This document shows positions 62,281 through 64,000 of a stretch of 64,000 nucleotides of DNA, piece by piece. Positions within the stretch are counted from its first letter, which is position 1. Each line of letters opens with the position of its first letter. This DNA comes from UBA12077 sp963665525. GTDB taxonomy: Bacteria; Bacteroidota; Bacteroidia; Bacteroidales; UBA12077. The stretch is from positions 2,542,001 through 2,606,000 of the forward strand of contig OY762280.1 of NCBI GenBank assembly GCA_963665525.1. Reading direction: 5' to 3'. The translations under genes and the position numbers were made by a program. The notes under the pieces are model-generated. The model was not told the DNA's origin. It saw nothing but the letters and a program-made list of their open reading frames with translations, and ran no database searches.

Positions 62281-62577
62281 CAGGTTCTCATCTTAAAACA
62301 TCTTAAAATAGAAGATTTTGGTTTAGCTTATACACGAAAAGGAAACTCATTAAATGTGCTCAGTTATTTTGAAGATGTTGTAAAAGAAATGGAGAACAAC
62401 GGAGATAACGGTAATGCCGATATATATCATCAAACTAAAAATCGATTGAAAGCGTATTTAGAATCCATTGGCATAAATTCAGACATATCTTTTGAAACCA
62501 TAAAACCAAAACTTCTTAATGGTTGGGTTAATTTTTACAAGGTAATTATTTCATTAAATCTTAAACTCCATAGTTAA
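62281..62577 (+). pseudogene. Tyrosine-recombinase (integrase) N-terminal remnant
   Basis: The frame is open from 62281 (LKIEDFGLAYTRKGNSLN) through a GTG at 62356 to a stop at 62577. The sequence VLSYFEDVVKEMENNGDNGNADIYHQTKNRLKAYLES matches the SAM-like core-binding domain typical of Bacteroidota phage-type integrases (SFF-x-yae...G.A..Y..t...L..fl). The catalytic domain with the R-H-R-Y residues is missing: after WVNFYKVIISLNLKLHS the frame ends. It is therefore a broken piece, not a working recombinase. Confidence 0.6.
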
Positions 62578-62586
62578 TTATTATAA

Positions 62587-63606
62587 TCATTCTTTATTCA
62601 GGTAATTTCTTCTTGTATTGTAATGCAGCAAATATGCTCTTTTTGTTTTATCATCTAAAAATGAATGATTAATTAATTCTTCAATCTTTGGTTGTTTCTC
62701 AAGAAAGGGAGCTAGTATTTTATCTATTCTACTTTCTTTAATCTCCATTCGTTTGGCTAATTCTTTGAAATCTTCCACATTCGCATGGTTATTTATTTTA
62801 TATGCTCCCGATTTGAAATCATCTTTAAATAAACCATGGTCTAATGCAAAATCTGTGTCATCCACATGGATTCTTGTATTTATTAAGTCATATGCAGGAC
62901 TTAATAAATAATCACCATTTGGAGATTCAAGCAATGAAAAGTTCTTTAAATGTGCATCGCCATTAGAAAATAGATAGTTAAATACGATTAAAGCAAACAT
63001 CTTTTCTGTTTCAACCAGATATGCAGGCACATATTTTTTTAACAACTCAAACATTTCTTCATAGCTATAATCATACTTAAAATTAATCCCAGCGTTTTCT
63101 TCTGTTTTTCCTGCCAACGAAGCAAAGTCTTCTTTTCCCCACTTGTCCCTATAACTATCGGGATCAACTTTCACATCAAATCTTTTAGTAATATATGCGG
63201 GTTTTCCATCCTTAAAAAAAATTAATGCATTTTCGGCTGTGTTAATACCATACACCTGTTGTGCAATTTGCATTGTTAAATGTTCATTTGCAGGCACCTG
63301 GTCTACCTTTTTTAAATCCCTGGGTATTGGTTTTAATATATAATTCCCTTGCTCTCCTTCTTCTGTTAATCGCAACTTATTCTTATCTAAGATCAACGAC
63401 ATTTTTTCCTGAACACCTGATATTGATATTCTTTTTCGATTATCAACAAACTTACTATCATCATCTTCATCAGACTGTGGAGAATTATATGGCAAAATAT
63501 GACTTACAGATTTATTATTAAAAATCCGACGTAAACACGCTCTACTATATGTATTATTTCCTTCAGCTAATGTTCCAGGACAATATTTTATCTCTTCTAA
63601 ATTCAT
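62587..63606 (-). CDS. hipT: HipT-like serine/threonine kinase toxin (HipA catalytic domain)
   Basis: The 339-residue protein has a HipA-type kinase core but lacks the usual N-terminal subdomain. The Gly-rich loop contains the SIS autophosphorylation motif (KRISISGVQEK, Ser61 and Ser63), followed by the kinase Lys region YILKPIPRD, catalytic NYLFSNGDAHLKNFSLL and metal-binding LSPAYDLINTRI. HipT of the HipBST systems phosphorylates a tRNA synthetase and stops growth. The missing subdomain is encoded by the separate upstream gene, whose stop overlaps this ATG by one base (TAATG). Expression is therefore coupled to the small partner. Confidence 0.9.
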   Translation of the reverse strand: MNLEEIKYCPGTLAEGNNTYSRACLRRIFNNKSVSHILPYNSPQSDEDDDSKFVDNRKRISISGVQEKMSLILDKNKLRLTEEGEQGNYILKPIPRDLKKVDQVPANEHLTMQIAQQVYGINTAENALIFFKDGKPAYITKRFDVKVDPDSYRDKWGKEDFASLAGKTEENAGINFKYDYSYEEMFELLKKYVPAYLVETEKMFALIVFNYLFSNGDAHLKNFSLLESPNGDYLLSPAYDLINTRIHVDDTDFALDHGLFKDDFKSGAYKINNHANVEDFKELAKRMEIKESRIDKILAPFLEKQPKIEELINHSFLDDKTKRAYLLHYNTRRNYLNKE

Positions 63607-63932
63607 TATTCATTAAAAGGTTTGAGTGTTATAGCTCCAATTGTATCAAATTTGGCTGTTTCCATAAGCAATCCGAAGTAGTCTTTTTCATCTATTTTTA
63701 GTTGTCTACTTTGTAACTTACGATTAACGCCTTCCGATAGCATGTTAAAAAAGAACGGAAACAAAAAAGTTGATTTATATTCTTGTTGACTTTTGGGCAG
63801 AGTTAAACTAATGGCCGGCAAAGATTCATTTGAATAATAAGAATCTGCATACCTAAATACATAAGTCTTTAAACTCTCTTGAATTAATTCTCCCGCCAAT
63901 TCATTATTTCTGAATACCTTAACTTTTCGCAT
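63606..63932 (-). CDS. hipS: HipS-like protein (HipA N-terminal subdomain as a separate protein)
   Basis: The 108-residue protein (MRKVKVFRNNELAGELIQES..., YVFRYADSYYSNESLPAISLTLPKSQQEYKS, LFPFFFNMLSEGVNRKLQSRQLKIDEKDYFGLLMETAKFDTIGAITL) corresponds to subdomain 1 of HipA. In HipBST systems HipS binds HipT and counteracts it, acting as the antitoxin. Start: ATG two bases before the end of the preceding HipB-like frame region (TAG TAA ATG). It is followed directly by hipT. Confidence 0.9.
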   Translation of the reverse strand: MRKVKVFRNNELAGELIQESLKTYVFRYADSYYSNESLPAISLTLPKSQQEYKSTFLFPFFFNMLSEGVNRKLQSRQLKIDEKDYFGLLMETAKFDTIGAITLKPFNE

Positions 63933-63935
63933 TTA

Positions 63936-64000
63936 CTACTTGTTTTTTACTTCCAATTTTATTTCTAAACCAAGAATATCGGCAATCTTCTTTAATACTT
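63936..64000 (-). CDS. hipB: HipB-like XRE-family regulator, C-terminal fragment
   Basis: The last 20 codons before the stop at 63936 read VLKKIADILGLEIKLEVKNK, the usual end of XRE-type HipB regulators. The rest lies beyond the window edge. It is three bases upstream of hipS, giving the order hipB-hipS-hipT. HipB normally represses the operon and helps neutralise the toxin. Confidence 0.72.
   Translation of the reverse strand, partial: VLKKIADILGLEIKLEVKNK

Noticed and set aside
62587..63606. Reading hipT as a truncated, broken hipA
   Set aside because: The missing N-terminal part is present as a separate, intact and translationally coupled gene, matching HipBST organisation.

Overview
This 64 kb window is chromosomal DNA of a low-GC (strongly AT-rich) member of the Bacteroidota. 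The evidence is type IX secretion (T9SS) hardware and cargo (type A and type B C-terminal domains, a PorP/SprF-like barrel), a TonB-dependent receptor with an N-terminal carboxypeptidase-regulatory-like domain, TAnnTTTG-type -7 promoter elements, weak Shine-Dalgarno use, and reg_prop/Y_Y_Y sensor kinases. A marine Bacteroidia (Marinilabiliales-like) is my best guess. No rRNA, intact tRNA or CRISPR array was seen.

Layout. 0-16 kb: 3' end of dnaK; a MORN-type lipo/secreted protein; a T9SS-secreted subtilisin; exonuclease VII genes xseA and xseB with two paralogous TPR histidine kinases wedged between them; a cyclic-nucleotide-binding-domain/aspartase fusion; a trypsin-like protein lacking its catalytic His; a TolC-like protein; a GNAT acetyltransferase. 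16-23.4 kb: beta-helix lipoprotein, secreted endonuclease/phosphatase, CCA-adding enzyme, thioredoxin, and a TonB-dependent receptor behind a textbook promoter and a TPP riboswitch (probable thiamin-compound uptake).

23.6-29.9 kb: a self-contained sigma-54 unit. A PAS-PAS-AAA+-Fis enhancer-binding protein is followed by a 30-bp palindrome, a -24/-12 promoter, and a tightly packed operon of about nine genes (outer-membrane barrel, SDR reductase, two small peptides, 4-TM protein, iron-sulfur flavoprotein-like protein, SpoIIAA/STAS-like protein, YdhR-like monooxygenase fold, CxxC-less thioredoxin). I recognise no described system with this composition; it is the leading candidate for an undescribed pathway.

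30-38.8 kb: peptide-binding lipoprotein plus BadF-type sugar kinase; LytTR two-component pair; a secreted protein built of 11-residue repeats; small membrane and periplasmic proteins. 38.9-44.1 kb: a second sigma-54 circuit. An NtrC-type response regulator and its kinase sit beside an ABC ATPase and a membrane-fusion adaptor that lack a permease. Palindromes of the form TGTTCG-N4-CGAACA lie about 110-120 bp upstream of two TTGGCAT-type -24 promoters, predicting that the regulator controls both the transporter operon and the 38.8 kb operon.

44.2-61.2 kb: a serine-hydrolase-fold protein with Glu in place of the catalytic Ser, a TPR protein, a repeat-rich intergenic region with a 131-bp MITE-like element, a PorP/SprF-like protein, a frameshifted four-helix-bundle gene, a stand-alone type B T9SS C-terminal-domain protein, and two secreted proteins (369 aa and a giant of about 3,216 aa) that share an identical-pattern C-terminal tail TGPxYHIxNxWG. 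This looks like an SprB-like adhesin locus with a split or unusual sorting arrangement. 61.2-64 kb: a hypothetical gene, an integrase remnant in degenerate repeats, and a three-gene HipBST-like toxin-antitoxin module truncated by the window end.
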